Source of the DNA: CAYYNP01 sp964472545
Lineage (GTDB): Bacteria; Planctomycetota; Planctomycetia; Pirellulales; Thermoguttaceae
NCBI GenBank assembly: GCA_964472545.1
Contig: CAYYNP010000052.1
Location: forward strand, 1-40,563
Direction: 5' to 3'
Length of the DNA: 40,563 nt
Part shown: piece by piece, positions 40,540 through 40,563 of the stretch
Position numbering within the stretch: the first letter of the stretch is position 1
Layout: each line of letters opens with the position of its first letter
The notes under the pieces: model-generated
The model's input: only the letters and a program-made list of their open reading frames with translations
The model's database searches: none
Told to the model about the DNA's origin: nothing
Position numbers and translations under genes: made by a program

Positions 40540-40563
40540 TCCCAGCCCCTAATCCCCAGCCCC
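40540..40563 (-). repeat. G-rich repeat at the window edge
   Basis: On the minus strand the edge reads GGGGCTGGGGATTAGGGG and continues CTGGG, the same kind of unit as the array at 34476-34547. It probably continues beyond the window. Confidence 0.6.

Overview
The window looks like a chromosomal stretch of a Planctomycetota bacterium, most likely from the Pirellulales or a close relative. This is inferred from the high G+C content, the many secreted or lipoprotein genes with Pro/Gly/Ala-rich linkers, the MoxR-DUF58-BatA-VWA operon, the zinc-ribbon/prenyltransferase-fold fusion protein, DUF1080 and DUF11 proteins, and numerous dispersed palindromes between genes. A run of ten Ns at 27166-27175 shows that the source is a draft or metagenome assembly. 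No rRNA, tRNA, CRISPR array, transposase or phage gene is visible.

Layout. 1-5873 (minus): a giant periplasmic TPR protein followed by the start of another exported protein that runs off the left edge. 6188-6496 (minus): a glycine-rich RRM RNA-binding protein with its own promoter, long leader and terminator. 6726-12391 (minus): a four-gene operon of a MoxR AAA+ ATPase, a DUF58 protein, a BatA-like protein and a large VWA membrane protein. 13003-15977 (plus): a Gly/Pro-repeat propeller protein and a small exported protein carrying an isolated secretin signature. 16237-20284 (plus): a VWA membrane protein paired with a 990-residue multidomain membrane protein. 20352-23944 (plus): a signalling operon of an RsbR-like/PAS histidine kinase, a single-domain response regulator and a REC-SpoIIE phosphatase. 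23968-24828: mutM. 24968-27081: a lipoprotein with pseudopilin-like features and an exported aldose 1-epimerase.

27288-27689 holds what I consider the most important item. It is a compact gene that ordinary ORF calling misses: sigma70-like promoter, perfect Shine-Dalgarno, and a 78-codon SelW/Rdx-family CXXU selenoprotein with an in-frame TGA at codon 11, closed by an intrinsic terminator. 27746-29638 is a DUF1080-PHP-EF-hand fusion that ends against a convergent small lipoprotein gene. 29922-30893 (minus) is a LolA-like exported protein, and divergent from it lies a three-gene envelope operon (31229-34461) with two tandem paralogues and a DUF11 lipoprotein. 34662-36481 holds a small membrane protein and two response regulators, one a double receiver with a Glu in place of the phospho-acceptor Asp. 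The right end has an ABC ATPase without a permease, an aldo/keto reductase, a membrane-anchored coiled-coil protein, a NarL-type regulator, a small orphan protein and a probable gene remnant.

Two layers of structure are not explained by genes. One is a set of long dispersed inverted repeats at 15102, 16013, 24824, 25816, 27097, 27235 and 34542, with a related 33-bp core present three times, once inside a coding sequence. The other is a set of short tandem repeats of about seven bases (12521, 20275, 34476), the last being a strong G-quadruplex candidate. Assignments rest on motif reading and family knowledge; no database search was possible.
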